The notes beneath the pieces are model-generated. The model made no database searches, was not told the origin of the DNA, and saw nothing but the letters and a program-made list of their open reading frames with translations. The translations under genes and the position numbers were made by a program. A stretch of DNA of 52,024 bases from Proteobacteria bacterium UBA964 (GTDB lineage: Bacteria > Pseudomonadota > Gammaproteobacteria > Steroidobacterales > Steroidobacteraceae). The stretch covers positions 1 through 52,024 of the forward strand of contig DBCG01000061.1 of the NCBI GenBank assembly GCA_002292945.1, in the 5' to 3' direction. Below, piece by piece: positions 8,124 to 17,651 of this stretch; the first letter of the stretch is position 1, and each line of letters starts with the position of its first letter.

Positions 8124-10211
8124 TTAGTTCCCGATGGTGCTTACCAGACGAACCCGGCGGCTGTCGGGTATCTCGTTCCAGGCGAGTACATGCATCTGCG
8201 GCACGGTCGCCCTGAGGAACCTTGCAAGAATCGGGCGCAGCGCCGGCGGCACGAGGAGAACGGCCGGTTGTCCTGCTACTTCCTGTCGACGCGCTGCCTC
8301 GACGAGGTGCCCCTGGAGTCTCTCAGCCAAACCCGGCTCGAGGCCTGGCGACCCACCGGCTGTACCGACGGAGTTCCCCAACATCTGTTCGATTCCCGGG
8401 TCGAGGGTGATCACCGGAAGTTCCTGTGAGATGCCAACGATGTCCTGCACGATCTGCCTTGAGAGCGCGATGCGGACCTGTGCGACCAACGCCTGGGGAT
8501 CCTGGATCCGGCCTGAATGCTCCGCCAGAGCCTCGAGCACGCTGCGCAGGTTGCGGACCGGCACCCGCTCCGCGAGCAAGCCCTGAAGGACTTTGACGAC
8601 CACACCCACCGACAGCACCTTCGGCACGAGGTCTTCGACCAGCTTGGGTGCCGTCTTGGCGAGGTTGGTGAGAAGATTCTGAGTCTCTTCATGCCCGAGG
8701 ATCTCGTGGGCATGCTGCGCGATCAGTTGGCTGAGATGGGTGGCCACCACGGTACTGGCATCGACGACGGTATAGCCAAGCGATTGCGCATGCTCGCGTT
8801 GCGCGGGCTCGATCCATACGGCATCCATGCCGAACGCCGGATCACGCGTCGAGATCCCCTGCAAAGGACCGAACACCCGTCCCGGATTGATCGCCATCTC
8901 GCGCTCGGGGTACACGCTACCCTCGCCGACCGGCACTCCGGAGAGCTGGATGCGATACGCGTTGGGCGACAGATCGAGATTGTCACGGATGTGCACGGCG
9001 GGGACGAGGAAGCCCAGTTCTTGGGAGACCTTCAGACGAACTCCGCGGATACGGGCGAGCAGATCTCCGCCCTGCCCCTTATCGACCAAGGGCACCAGTC
9101 TGTAGCCCACCTCCAAACCGACCAGATCGACGGGCTGCATATCATCCCAACTGAGCTCCCGGGACTCACCCACCGCTGCAGTCGGCGTGACGGTCGCGGG
9201 CGCCGCAGCTTCCCGGGTCTGGCGCCGGTGGATGAACCACGCACTGCCTGCAGCCAAACCGGCCATGGACAGGAACACGAGGTTCGGCATGCCTGGTACG
9301 ACGCCGAGCAGCGCCAGCACGCCGGCAGCGACACCGAGCAAACGAGGATCCGCGACCAATTGCCTGGCCACCTCGCCTCCCATGTCCTGGTCGCGTGACA
9401 TGCGCGTCACGATCACGGCGACCGCTGTAGCCAGCATCAAAGCGGGGATCTGCGCCACCAGCCCGTCGCCGATGGTGAGCAGGACATAGATCTTGGCGGC
9501 TTCTGCGAACGGCAGGTCGTGCATCATCGTCCCGATCGCCAGACCGCCGAGGACGTTGATCACCAGGATGAGGATGCCCGCGGTGGCGTCGCCGCGTACG
9601 AACTTGCTGGCGCCGTCCATCGAACCGTAGAAATCCGCTTCCGAGCGGACCTCCGCGCGGCGCGTCCGCGCCTCTTCCTGGTTGATCAAGCCGGCGTTCA
9701 GATCCGCGTCGATCGCCATCTGCTTGCCCGGCATGGCATCAAGGGTGAAGCGAGCACTGACCTCGGAGATGCGTCCGGCGCCCTTGGTGATGACCACGAA
9801 GTTGATGATGGTGAGGATGATGAAGACCACGATACCGACGGCATAATTACCGCCGATGACGAACGCTCCGAACGCCTCGATGACGTGACCGGCCGCTGCC
9901 GTGCCGTTGTGCCCGTGCATCAACACCACGCGTGTGGAGGCGACATTCAACGCCAACCGAAGCAACGTTGCGATCAGCAACACAGTCGGGAAAATCGCGA
10001 AGTCGAGCGGCTTGCGGACCGTGAACACCGCGACCACGATCATCATCGACAGGGCGATGTTGAAGGTGAACAGCAGATCGAGTGCGATCGCCGGTAATGG
10101 CAGGACCACCATCGCGAGCAGCGCCAATACGCCGACCGGGATGCCGATGCCGCTCAGCATCAATTGCCGAAGTGGAAGGACCGTAGAGGGTGATACTGCC
10201 GGCGATGTCAT
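8124..10211 (-). CDS. flhA: Flagellar type III export protein FlhA
   Basis: Largest membrane component of the flagellar export gate; its cytoplasmic ring docks substrates and chaperones. The 695 residues fit the family. The N-terminal half has about eight membrane helices, and the FHIPEP signature lies around residues 145-175 (GRISEVSARFTLDAMPGKQM, then AIDADLNAG). A linker precedes the C-terminal cytoplasmic domain (DLVGLEVGYRLVPLVDKGQG onward). The start ATG overlaps the flhB stop (ATGA). flhF follows 10 bases after its stop. Confidence 0.96.
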   Translation of the reverse strand: MTSPAVSPSTVLPLRQLMLSGIGIPVGVLALLAMVVLPLPAIALDLLFTFNIALSMMIVVAVFTVRKPLDFAIFPTVLLIATLLRLALNVASTRVVLMHGHNGTAAAGHVIEAFGAFVIGGNYAVGIVVFIILTIINFVVITKGAGRISEVSARFTLDAMPGKQMAIDADLNAGLINQEEARTRRAEVRSEADFYGSMDGASKFVRGDATAGILILVINVLGGLAIGTMMHDLPFAEAAKIYVLLTIGDGLVAQIPALMLATAVAVIVTRMSRDQDMGGEVARQLVADPRLLGVAAGVLALLGVVPGMPNLVFLSMAGLAAGSAWFIHRRQTREAAAPATVTPTAAVGESRELSWDDMQPVDLVGLEVGYRLVPLVDKGQGGDLLARIRGVRLKVSQELGFLVPAVHIRDNLDLSPNAYRIQLSGVPVGEGSVYPEREMAINPGRVFGPLQGISTRDPAFGMDAVWIEPAQREHAQSLGYTVVDASTVVATHLSQLIAQHAHEILGHEETQNLLTNLAKTAPKLVEDLVPKVLSVGVVVKVLQGLLAERVPVRNLRSVLEALAEHSGRIQDPQALVAQVRIALSRQIVQDIVGISQELPVITLDPGIEQMLGNSVGTAGGSPGLEPGLAERLQGHLVEAARRQEVAGQPAVLLVPPALRPILARFLRATVPQMHVLAWNEIPDSRRVRLVSTIGN

Positions 10212-11353
10212 GGTGCTGCTCCAGAGGGTGCCGCGACATGCTCGATGGAGTCATCGAAACTCGGAGGCACTGGCGGCGCCTCACCGCGTCGCCGGGCGAC
10301 CTTGATGTGCCAAACATAGGTAAGCACCTGAGCCACCGCCACGAACAGCGTGTGCGGCACTTGCCGACCGATATCCACGTACCGGAAAAGAGCCCGCGCC
10401 AGCGGCGGCGCCGAGACCAATGTCACCCCGTGCTCGCGGGCGACCTCGCGGATCCGTGCTGCGACCTCGTCGGAACCCTTGGCCAACACGACGGGCGCGA
10501 AGTCGCGCTTCTCGTCGTAACGCAGTGCGACGGCGAAGTGCGTGGGATTCGTGATGACCACATCGGCCTGCGGGACGTCCTGGAGCATCCGGCGCTTGGC
10601 CAATGTCTGCTGCATGCTTCGGATCCGGGAGCGGGTCTCGGGAGATCCCTCCGACTCCTTCATCTCTTCGCGGATCTCCTGCATGCTCATCCGCAATTCC
10701 TTGGTGTGCTGCCAGACTTGGAATGGCGCATCGAGCGCAGCGATGATCGCGAGGCCTGCCGACATCGCCAGCAGCGCATAGAGCGCGATCCGTCCGGACT
10801 CGATGATCGCGGGAGCGAGCGGTTGGGTGGCGAGCGCCCTGACCTCCCCGAGCTGTGATCGGATGACCAGCACCGCGATCCCGGCGATCAACGCGAACTT
10901 CGCCAACGACTTGCAGAGCTCCACGAGGCTTCTCATCGAGAACATCCTGCCGAACCCCTTGACGGGATCGAGGCGCTCAGGCTTGAACGCCAAGGCCTCG
11001 GTACTGAAGTTCCAGCCGCCGATGAGCGCCGGAGAGGCGAGCGCGGCGACGAGCGTCGCCGCCAGCAGCGGCATCATCCCGAGCAGCGCGAGCCCACTGG
11101 ACACACCAAGACTGCGCAGCATGATGTCGTCGTGGACGAGGTCGTCGCCGCGGACGGACAGACTCGACGCGAGCATCTCCATCAGCGAGCGTGCCGCATC
11201 GGCCCCGAACAGCATCAACGCCACGGTCGCCGCAAGCGTGACGGCGGCGGCACCCAGATCGACCGAGCGAGGGACTTGACCCTTCTTCTTGGCGTCCTCG
11301 AGCTTTTTGGCGGTCGGGGCCTCAGTGCGTTCTTGAGCGTCTTCATTGGACAT
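10208..11353 (-). CDS. flhB: Flagellar export switch protein FlhB
   Basis: Export-gate protein that switches substrate class from rod/hook to filament by self-cleavage. It has 381 residues with four membrane helices between about 30 and 210 and a charged cytoplasmic C-domain. The autocleavage site is intact as VVITNPTHFAVALRYD (cut between Asn and Pro of NPTH). The N-terminus is the usual hydrophilic EDAQERTEAPTAKKLEDAKK. It lies between fliR (10 bases upstream) and flhA (ATGA overlap). It should respond to the hook-length ruler FliK (15661-17178). Confidence 0.96.
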   Translation of the reverse strand: MSNEDAQERTEAPTAKKLEDAKKKGQVPRSVDLGAAAVTLAATVALMLFGADAARSLMEMLASSLSVRGDDLVHDDIMLRSLGVSSGLALLGMMPLLAATLVAALASPALIGGWNFSTEALAFKPERLDPVKGFGRMFSMRSLVELCKSLAKFALIAGIAVLVIRSQLGEVRALATQPLAPAIIESGRIALYALLAMSAGLAIIAALDAPFQVWQHTKELRMSMQEIREEMKESEGSPETRSRIRSMQQTLAKRRMLQDVPQADVVITNPTHFAVALRYDEKRDFAPVVLAKGSDEVAARIREVAREHGVTLVSAPPLARALFRYVDIGRQVPHTLFVAVAQVLTYVWHIKVARRRGEAPPVPPSFDDSIEHVAAPSGAAP

Positions 11354-11363
11354 TCGGTTACCC

Positions 11364-12146
11364 TCAACGCCCCGGCGCCTGCAGCGCAGCAGCCTCGGCG
11401 AGGACCTGTTGCAGCAGCGAGACGAAGCCTTGCTGAACGCCAGGCAGGCCGATCTGCAGCACGACCAGACCGAACACGATCGTCACAGGGAATCCGACCG
11501 CGAAGATGTTCAGCGTCGGTGCAGCACGGCTGATCAACCCGAAACCGATGTTGGCGATCAACAAGGCCGTGAGTCCGGGCAGCGCGATCGACAACGCCCC
11601 TGCGAAGAGCATTGAGCCTGTCGATACAAGGCGCAGCATCCCGTCCGCGCCCAGCCCTTGCTGTCCGACCGGCAGTGTCCGAAATCCGTCGACCAGCACA
11701 TGGATGATCGCGAGATGTCCATCCAATGCAAAGAAGGTCATCACCATCAGGATCACATAGAACTGGCCGATGGCCGCTGTGGATGCGCCGCGCAACGGAT
11801 CCACATTGAACGCGAACGAGAGACCCATCGTGTTGGCGAGCAATTGCCCCGCCAGCCCGACCGCGTCGAACACCAGTTGCAAGACGAAACCGGTCGCGAT
11901 GCCGATCAGTATCTGATGCGCGATGATCAGAAAGCCCGGGAGGGAGAAAGGTTCGATGACCGGTGCAGGAGGCAGCAAGGGCACAACCAACCATGCAATC
12001 GCGCCCGCAAGCACGATCCGCAGCCGCGGCGGGACGAAGCCGGCGCCGAACGCAGGCGCCACCATCAGGCAGGCCGCGATCCGGAAGAACGGCCAGATCC
12101 AGTCGCCGATCCATCCCTGCAGTTGACTTGCCGCGATGTTCAGCAC
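11364..12146 (-). CDS. fliR: Flagellar export gate protein FliR
   Basis: Membrane subunit of the FliP5Q4R1 export gate. It has 260 residues, almost wholly hydrophobic, with about six predicted helices. The pattern NTMGLSFAFNVDPLRGAS and the C-terminal VGFPVTIVFGLVVLQIGLPG are typical of FliR. It starts 4 bases after the fliQ stop and is followed closely by flhB, so it lies mid-operon under the predicted fliL promoter. No unusual features. Confidence 0.95.
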   Translation of the reverse strand: MLNIAASQLQGWIGDWIWPFFRIAACLMVAPAFGAGFVPPRLRIVLAGAIAWLVVPLLPPAPVIEPFSLPGFLIIAHQILIGIATGFVLQLVFDAVGLAGQLLANTMGLSFAFNVDPLRGASTAAIGQFYVILMVMTFFALDGHLAIIHVLVDGFRTLPVGQQGLGADGMLRLVSTGSMLFAGALSIALPGLTALLIANIGFGLISRAAPTLNIFAVGFPVTIVFGLVVLQIGLPGVQQGFVSLLQQVLAEAAALQAPGR

Positions 12147-12150
12147 GGTT

Positions 12151-12420
12151 TCACCGGATCATCGACGGGATGCTTTCGATCAGCGCCCGTGTGTAGGTGA
12201 CGATGACCTTGAGCATCCATGGCCCGGCCACCACGATGGTCACCGCCATCCCGATCAGCTTTGGGATGAACGAGAGCGTCATCTCGTTGATCTGGGTCGC
12301 CGCCTGAAACACGCCGACCAGCAGCCCGATCACTAGCGCAGTGAGCAGCAACGGCATCGCGAGCAGCAGCATAGTCCCGAGCGCACCGCTGCCAAGCTGC
12401 ATGATCGCTTCAGGGGTCAT
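12151..12420 (-). CDS. fliQ: Flagellar export gate protein FliQ
   Basis: Small export-gate subunit of 89 residues with two membrane helices (TMLLLAMPLLLTALVIGLLVG, and VVAGPWMLKVIVTYTRALIE). The central QAATQINEMTLSFIPKLIG is the FliQ signature. It overlaps the fliP stop by ATGA. Length and composition are standard for the family. Confidence 0.95.
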   Translation of the reverse strand: MTPEAIMQLGSGALGTMLLLAMPLLLTALVIGLLVGVFQAATQINEMTLSFIPKLIGMAVTIVVAGPWMLKVIVTYTRALIESIPSMIR

Positions 12421-13205
12421 CGAACGAAGCTTCCCGCCAAGGTGCCCATCACCAGCGTCCAGCCATCGACGAGCACGAACAGCATCAGCTTGAAGGGCAG
12501 CGATATCAGTACCGGCGATAGCATCATCATGCCCATCGACATGAGAACGCTCGCCACGACGAGATCGATGATCACGAAGGGTATGAAGAGCAGGAATCCG
12601 ATCAGGAACGCCGTCTTGAGTTCGCTGGTGACGAATGCCGGGACGAGGATCGACAACGGGACTTCTTCGGGCGAATTGAAGCCCTGCCCACCTGAGATCC
12701 CGACGAAGGTCGCGATGTCAGCCTCGCGGGTCTGCTCGAGCATGAACGCCTTGAGAGGGATGACGGCACGGTCGAGCGCCGCGACAGTGTCTATGCTGCC
12801 GTTCGAGTACGGGACGATCGCCTCAGTGTTGATGCGCTCGAAAGTCGGCGCCATCACGAAGAACGTCAGGAACAGCGCAAGGCCGAGCAACACCTGATTG
12901 GGCGGGGTCTGGCCGGCACCGATCGCCTGTCGCAGGATGCCCAGCACGATGATGATGCGTGTGAAGGCCGTCATCATCAGGACGACGGCGGGCAACAGCG
13001 TCAGGGCTGTCATCAGCAGCAGCACCTGCAGCGTCAGGCTATAGGTCTGGCCGCCTCCACTCGCCTGCTTCACAGTCATCGCCGGCAACCCGATGCTGAT
13101 GCCTTGCTCTGCGGCTTGCGCAAGCTCGGGCGCAAACGCGCAAGCAAGGACCGCGAACACCACCGCCAGCATCCGTCTTTGGATGCCCGACCTGAATTCG
13201 CTCAT
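12417..13205 (-). CDS. fliP: Flagellar export gate protein FliP
   Basis: Core of the export gate, 262 residues. The cleavable signal peptide ends near AQAAEQG. Membrane helices follow, with family signatures TAFTRIIIVLGILRQAIGAG and PPNQVLLGLALFLTFFVMAP, the soluble segment KAFMLEQTREADIATF, and the C-terminal SMGMMMLSPVLISLPFKLML. ATGA overlaps join it to fliO upstream and fliQ downstream. Intact and unremarkable. Confidence 0.96.
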   Translation of the reverse strand: MSEFRSGIQRRMLAVVFAVLACAFAPELAQAAEQGISIGLPAMTVKQASGGGQTYSLTLQVLLLMTALTLLPAVVLMMTAFTRIIIVLGILRQAIGAGQTPPNQVLLGLALFLTFFVMAPTFERINTEAIVPYSNGSIDTVAALDRAVIPLKAFMLEQTREADIATFVGISGGQGFNSPEEVPLSILVPAFVTSELKTAFLIGFLLFIPFVIIDLVVASVLMSMGMMMLSPVLISLPFKLMLFVLVDGWTLVMGTLAGSFVR

Positions 13206-13684
13206 CGTCCGAGCCCCTTACCCAACAACTCGGCGAACCGATAGGGCAACTGCCCCGCGGGCACTTGTTCGTTCCCGGAGGACGCCGCGCCTGCGACGGC
13301 CGATGGATCGCTCTTGTGCAGCATGACCACCCTGCCATCACCGACACCCAAGACCAGGCGGGCTCCATCCACCTCCACGATGACAGCCCGCTCCTTCGAG
13401 CCCAGGGCCACCTCATCGACGACCCGCAACGCGTTGCCCCGTCCGCGCGGCAGTACACGCAACCGACGCGCCAGCCAACCGAGCAACACGATCGCGCCGA
13501 TCACCAAGGCCAGCGACAGAAGAACCTGCAGAGCTCCGCTGCCGGAACTGATCGGTTCCCTGACCGTCGCGACAGAGGGCGCACCGAAGCGCGCGTCGCT
13601 AGCGATCACGGGTGCGGCCCACAACGCCAAGCCACCCACAAGCGCACAGACACCCGCGTCGATGTACTTCAAAGGAGCCTTCAT
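13202..13684 (-). CDS. fliO: Flagellar biosynthesis protein FliO
   Basis: Membrane chaperone that helps FliP assemble. It has 160 residues: a signal-like N-terminus (YIDAGVCALVGGLALWAAPV), one membrane helix near residues 48-68 (LQVLLSLALVIGAIVLLGWL), a basic stretch (ARRLRVLPRGRGNALRV), then a small beta domain (VVDEVALGSKERAVIVEVDG). Gene order fliN-fliO-fliP and the ATGA overlaps with both neighbours secure the call, although FliO is poorly conserved. Confidence 0.9.
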   Translation of the reverse strand: MKAPLKYIDAGVCALVGGLALWAAPVIASDARFGAPSVATVREPISSGSGALQVLLSLALVIGAIVLLGWLARRLRVLPRGRGNALRVVDEVALGSKERAVIVEVDGARLVLGVGDGRVVMLHKSDPSAVAGAASSGNEQVPAGQLPYRFAELLGKGLGR

Positions 13685-14043
13685 TTCAGTTTACGGATGC
13701 GTTCCGCCGGGCTCACCACATCGGTGAGACGGATACCGAACTTGTCGTTGACCACGACCACCTCGCCGTGCGCGACCAATGTCCCGTTGACGAAGACATC
13801 GAGGAGTTCACCGGCGGCTCGATCGAGTTCAACAACTGAGCCCTGGTTCAGTTGAAGCAGGTTCCGGATGGGGATGCGGGTACGACCGACCTCCATCGAC
13901 AGCGTCACAGGCACTTCCAGGATGACTTCAAGATTGACTTCGCCGCCGGCTGGTTGCCCGGCGGCATCCATCGGTGGCGGGTCGGCGGACAGTCGCTCGA
14001 AGGATGCGAGGTCGGCACCCGTGTTGTCAGGCGTCTGGTTCAT
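13681..14043 (-). CDS. fliN: Flagellar motor switch protein FliN
   Basis: C-ring component that forms the lower ring with FliM and binds FliH during export. It has 120 residues. The N-terminal 45 residues are variable, and the SpoA fold covers about 46-120 (EVPVTLSMEVGRTRIPIRNL, then LNQGSVVELDRAAGELLDVF). It starts 13 bases after fliM. The length is slightly short but normal for the Pseudomonas type. Confidence 0.95.
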   Translation of the reverse strand: MNQTPDNTGADLASFERLSADPPPMDAAGQPAGGEVNLEVILEVPVTLSMEVGRTRIPIRNLLQLNQGSVVELDRAAGELLDVFVNGTLVAHGEVVVVNDKFGIRLTDVVSPAERIRKLK

Positions 14044-14056
14044 GGCTGCTCCGGGA

Positions 14057-15061
14057 TCATTGACGGGTGGGATGGGTAGATGGATCGATCGAACGGCCGC
14101 GCAACAGCCGCTCCTCGACCTTCACGGACTGTTGCCCGCGGGACACGCCGAACTGCCCTCGCAGCACCGGCACGTCTTCTGCAAACACGGTCACGCGACC
14201 CGTGAAGTCGCATGGGATGATGTCGCCGGGCCGGAAGTCGAGGAGTTCGGACAGGCGCACCTGCGAGCGGCCGACGACCGTGGTGAGCTCCACCTCGGCA
14301 TCCTCGATCTCCTCACGCAGACTGCTGATCCAGCGCTCGGCGTCCTGCGGACGCTGGTCCTGGACGCTCGCGCCAAGGATCTCGCGCAACGGCTCAACGG
14401 TGGCGAACGGCACCACGATCTGCATGCGATTGCCGGTGCCGTCGATGTCGATCTCGAAATCGGTGACCAGCAACGCCTCGTTGGCCGGCAGCACATTGGC
14501 GAACTGCGGGTTGCATTCGCTCGCCACGCATTCGATCTTGAGCGGGCTCACCTTCGACCATGCAGTCGCGAGGTCAGCGCAGGCGGCATCACGCAGCATT
14601 CCGACCAGACGGTCCTCGACGGGCGTGAACTCGCGGCTCTCGATACGGGCGATGCGCCCCTTTCCTCCGAAGAAGTTCTCGACGATCGCGCTGACCAGAC
14701 CTGGCGGCAGGACGAGAAGCGCCAAACCGTGTAATGGCGCAAGTCCGAGTACATTGATGCTGCTCGGCATCGGCAGCGACGCAAGGTAATCCGCGAACCT
14801 CATGGTCCGCGACGACACGACCGCTAGCCCGACTGGGCGGCGTAGGATGCTGCTGAGGCTGGTCCGATACAACGGGCCGAAACGTTGGTGTATCAACTCG
14901 AGTGTCGGCAGCCGGCCGCGGACGACACGGGCCTCGTGTCCGAGCTCGTAGCGGCGCACCTCACCACGCGCGACGGCGCCATCGGTGCTCACCCGCCCTT
15001 CGCTCATGCCGGTGAGCAGCGCATCGACCTCGTCTTGGTTCAGGACCGGTTCGCTGGCCAT
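14057..15061 (-). CDS. fliM: Flagellar motor switch protein FliM
   Basis: C-ring protein that receives the chemotaxis signal. It has 334 residues. The N-terminal peptide LNQDEVDALLTG matches the CheY-P-binding motif of FliM (LSQxEIDALL). The CheC-like middle domain runs from about residue 45 (GRLPTLELIHQRFGPLYRTS), and the SpoA domain starts near 250. The motif is kept although no che genes occur in this locus, so CheY is expected elsewhere in the genome. It starts 10 bases after fliL. Confidence 0.96.
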   Translation of the reverse strand: MASEPVLNQDEVDALLTGMSEGRVSTDGAVARGEVRRYELGHEARVVRGRLPTLELIHQRFGPLYRTSLSSILRRPVGLAVVSSRTMRFADYLASLPMPSSINVLGLAPLHGLALLVLPPGLVSAIVENFFGGKGRIARIESREFTPVEDRLVGMLRDAACADLATAWSKVSPLKIECVASECNPQFANVLPANEALLVTDFEIDIDGTGNRMQIVVPFATVEPLREILGASVQDQRPQDAERWISSLREEIEDAEVELTTVVGRSQVRLSELLDFRPGDIIPCDFTGRVTVFAEDVPVLRGQFGVSRGQQSVKVEERLLRGRSIDPSTHPTRQ

Positions 15062-15071
15062 TGCCTGCCCC

Positions 15072-15593
15072 TCACTGCATCACGAAGCTTGCGAAGAGCA
15101 CCGACTCGACGGACTTGGGATCGCCTTGAAGATCCTTGACGATGCGACGGATCGTCTCGAGCGACTCCGCGCGCAGCTTCTCCTTGCCCTCGCGCCTTCC
15201 GAGCGCCCCCGCGTCCTGCGCGCCATAGAGCAGCAGAAGGTCGTTGCGCAACAGCGGCTCGTTCGCTCGGATGAGTTCGATCGTCTCGACTGAGCGACTG
15301 GCGACCCTTACATCGATCTGGAGGAACCGCGCGGGTTGACCCTCCTCAAAGTTCGCGACGAACGGAGGCTCGAGCGCCAAATAGATCAACGGCGCCCTCG
15401 CCGGCGTCTTTTCTTTAGGCGCGGCGGCAGCCTGCGACCGCTGCCAGAAGTACCATCCGCCCGCAACGCCGGAGACCAGCACCACGAGACCGAGGATCGA
15501 CAAAAGCAGCTTCTTTCGCGAGTTCGGTGGTGCCTCTCCAGTGACCGCCTCGCTGCCCGGAGGGGGTGTCGCGACTGCGGTTTTGGTTGCCAT
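15072..15593 (-). CDS. fliL: Flagellar basal body-associated protein FliL
   Basis: Inner-membrane protein that surrounds the stator and supports torque. It has 173 residues: a cytoplasmic tail, one membrane helix at about 28-48 (KLLLSILGLVVLVSGVAGGW) and a periplasmic SPFH-like domain (IYLALEPPFVANFEEGQPAR through RIVKDLQGDPKSVESVLFAS). It is the first gene of the fliLMNOPQR-flhBA run. A sigma-54 promoter at 15632-15647 gives a leader of about 28 bases. Confidence 0.94.
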   Translation of the reverse strand: MATKTAVATPPPGSEAVTGEAPPNSRKKLLLSILGLVVLVSGVAGGWYFWQRSQAAAAPKEKTPARAPLIYLALEPPFVANFEEGQPARFLQIDVRVASRSVETIELIRANEPLLRNDLLLLYGAQDAGALGRREGKEKLRAESLETIRRIVKDLQGDPKSVESVLFASFVMQ

Positions 15594-15631
15594 GCTTGCT
15601 CCGATCGAACCTGTGGTGGACAGGCGATAGA

Positions 15632-15647
15632 AGCAAGAGGCGTGCCA
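15632..15647 (-). promoter_or_regulatory. Sigma-54 promoter of the fliL operon
   Basis: Minus-strand TGGCACGCCTCTTGCT is a full match to TGGCACG-N4-TTGCW with GG and GC 10 bases apart. The predicted start is near 15621, 28 bases before the fliL ATG. It occupies the 67-base gap after fliK, the largest gap in this part of the locus. Confidence 0.85.
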
Positions 15648-15660
15648 GTTTCAAATCAGG

Positions 15661-17178
15661 TCATGCGTAGAGGTCAACCATTCCGACCGAGCGGCGAGTT
15701 CCCGAGGTGACCTGCAGATCCGTAATGGCTCCCCGGCCGAGACCTTGCGCCATCGTGTTAGGCGCAGATTGATCTTGCGGGCGCCTTGAATCGGCATCGT
15801 TTTTGTTTGATAAATCATTGAAAATACTGAACTCCGACACCGAAATTCCTTGGCCTATCATCATCTCTCGTAAACGAGATTGGGCCAGTTCCAACGCCTG
15901 CCGGGTCTCGATGCTCGCGGCACCGAATTGGAAAGCGGCCTCAGATCCGCGTATCTCAATCCGTATCTCGAGCTCACCCAGTTCTGCAGGCGCCAATTTC
16001 ATGACGGCCTCCGAGCGCTCGCCCTGCTCCGCCATGACAGATAACTGCGCGCTCAACTCGTCTTGCCACGCCTCGGTGCCGACCGGTTGACGTAAAGCCG
16101 CCGACCCCTCGAGGGCCGCGCCCTCGGGTGAGCCCGCAGACAGACCGACCGCCCACGTCGGCGGCTCGGCGCTCATCGGCCCGCCGACTGCTAGCACAGT
16201 GGCATGGGGCTCTACTGGACGGATGGGCCGGTCCGCCCCTTCGCCAACACTCTGGCGCGAGGGGGTGGCGGCGCCGATCGAATCCTGTAGGGCTCGATAA
16301 GCAGGGTTCAGCGTATGCGGCTTCAGCGCAGTCGGTGTTATCCCGACAGGTGGACGACTTAGCACCGGAGCGCCTGCGACTGAAGGGTTGCGCGGAAGCG
16401 AAATCGCACCGGCAGCTGAAACTCCTTGCTCAATCCGACTCCCTGGATCGATCGGTTTACGGCTCGGCATCCCAGGCTCTGCACTCGTTACGGCGACGAA
16501 ACCCCGCCGCACCGCAGCCACTGGATCGCGCGCTGGGAAACGCTCGGCGGACGGAGCATGAACCGTGGGGCCTGGGGATGGGGATATCGCGTCGGTCGGA
16601 ACCTTGGCCGCCACTAGGAAATCTGGCAGGTCTGATACCGCTGACGGCTTTGTCGCGGTGCGAACCTCCTCCTGTGGTCGCGTAACGGGAAGCCCACCTA
16701 CCGCGTCCGCCAACGCTGGGTCACGCGCTGCAGCGACCGCCACTGCCGGTCCAGACACGGGAAGGACCCGCAAGAAAATGGGAAGATCGAACGCCACCCT
16801 GCCGGTCTGCGACCCGGGCGTCCCGTCCGTATCAGCCGCCACTTGAGCCTCGTCGGCCGATCGCGACAGTTCCAACGGATCAACCGTTGGAACTGAAGTC
16901 GATCGATCCGCTGCGACCGCGTCCTCGGACGGGAAAGCAGGTATCACAGCCGGAGCAGCCACCGGGGAGTTGGACGTTGGCTCGATCGACTCATCGCCAA
17001 GGTCCTGCGTGGACATCAAGGCCGCGAATGGCCCGCGCGAACGCGCTTTGCCAGGGTCGACTGACACGCCGAGCGGTTCATCCTCGGACGATGCGCCGAT
17101 GATATCCGCGCCGGGATGGACGCGGAGCGGCTGCGGCTCCAGGAACCGATCCGTGGCCGACAAGTTCTTCGGCGTCAT
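15661..17178 (-). CDS. fliK: Flagellar hook-length control protein FliK
   Basis: Secreted ruler that senses hook length and triggers the FlhB switch. It has about 505 residues. The first 380 are proline/alanine-rich and low in conservation, as usual for FliK. The C-terminal Flg_hook domain (about 395-475) shows MKLAPAELGELEIRIEIRGS followed by QALELAQSRLREMMIGQGIS. The ATG at 17178 is preferred, with GGAGG 8 bases upstream; a GTG one codon earlier is possible. It begins right after fliJ and ends just before the fliL promoter, closing the fliE operon. Confidence 0.92.
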   Translation of the reverse strand: MTPKNLSATDRFLEPQPLRVHPGADIIGASSEDEPLGVSVDPGKARSRGPFAALMSTQDLGDESIEPTSNSPVAAPAVIPAFPSEDAVAADRSTSVPTVDPLELSRSADEAQVAADTDGTPGSQTGRVAFDLPIFLRVLPVSGPAVAVAAARDPALADAVGGLPVTRPQEEVRTATKPSAVSDLPDFLVAAKVPTDAISPSPGPTVHAPSAERFPARDPVAAVRRGFVAVTSAEPGMPSRKPIDPGSRIEQGVSAAGAISLPRNPSVAGAPVLSRPPVGITPTALKPHTLNPAYRALQDSIGAATPSRQSVGEGADRPIRPVEPHATVLAVGGPMSAEPPTWAVGLSAGSPEGAALEGSAALRQPVGTEAWQDELSAQLSVMAEQGERSEAVMKLAPAELGELEIRIEIRGSEAAFQFGAASIETRQALELAQSRLREMMIGQGISVSEFSIFNDLSNKNDADSRRPQDQSAPNTMAQGLGRGAITDLQVTSGTRRSVGMVDLYA

Positions 17179-17181
17179 CAC

Positions 17182-17631
17182 CTAACCCTCCATCGGCAGC
17201 GCGTGGTGCTGCCGAAGGGTACGCTCGTCGATCTCTCGCTGCTCGGTACGACCCTCGATCACGCGTTCGTCGACACGCCACCGTTCGATGACCGCCGAGA
17301 CCGCCTTCAGTTGAATAGCGACCTCCCGCCACCGGCGTTGGTCATGATCACGTTCGGTGTCACAACGGACGATCGCCTGCCGCTGCTGGATGATGGCTTC
17401 GTCAAGCCTCCCTAGGAACACGTGATAGTCACGTAGCGCCGGGCCGCTCATCCCGTCTGCGACACGCTTGCCGAGTCCGAGCAGGTACTCGGCCCTGTAA
17501 TGATCGAGATCGCAGAGCTTCGCCCGAGCATCGCGTGCCCGTTGCTCCGCCAGCCGTGCACGGCCAGCCCGTTCACGCTCCGCCCCCTCCAGGCTACATC
17601 GATAGCTATCGATACGTTTCTCACGCTTCAT
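17182..17631 (-). CDS. fliJ: Flagellar export chaperone/stalk protein FliJ
   Basis: Soluble coiled-coil stalk of the export ATPase, analogous to the gamma subunit of F1. It has 149 residues, highly charged and helical throughout (RERAGRARLAEQRARDARAK, then RLDEAIIQQRQAIVRCDTER), with almost no hydrophobic stretches. FliJ is poorly conserved, so the call rests mainly on its size, coiled-coil character and place between fliI and fliK. Confidence 0.85.
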   Translation of the reverse strand: MKREKRIDSYRCSLEGAERERAGRARLAEQRARDARAKLCDLDHYRAEYLLGLGKRVADGMSGPALRDYHVFLGRLDEAIIQQRQAIVRCDTERDHDQRRWREVAIQLKAVSAVIERWRVDERVIEGRTEQREIDERTLRQHHALPMEG

Positions 17632-17651
17632 TCATCGCTCCTGCCACCGTC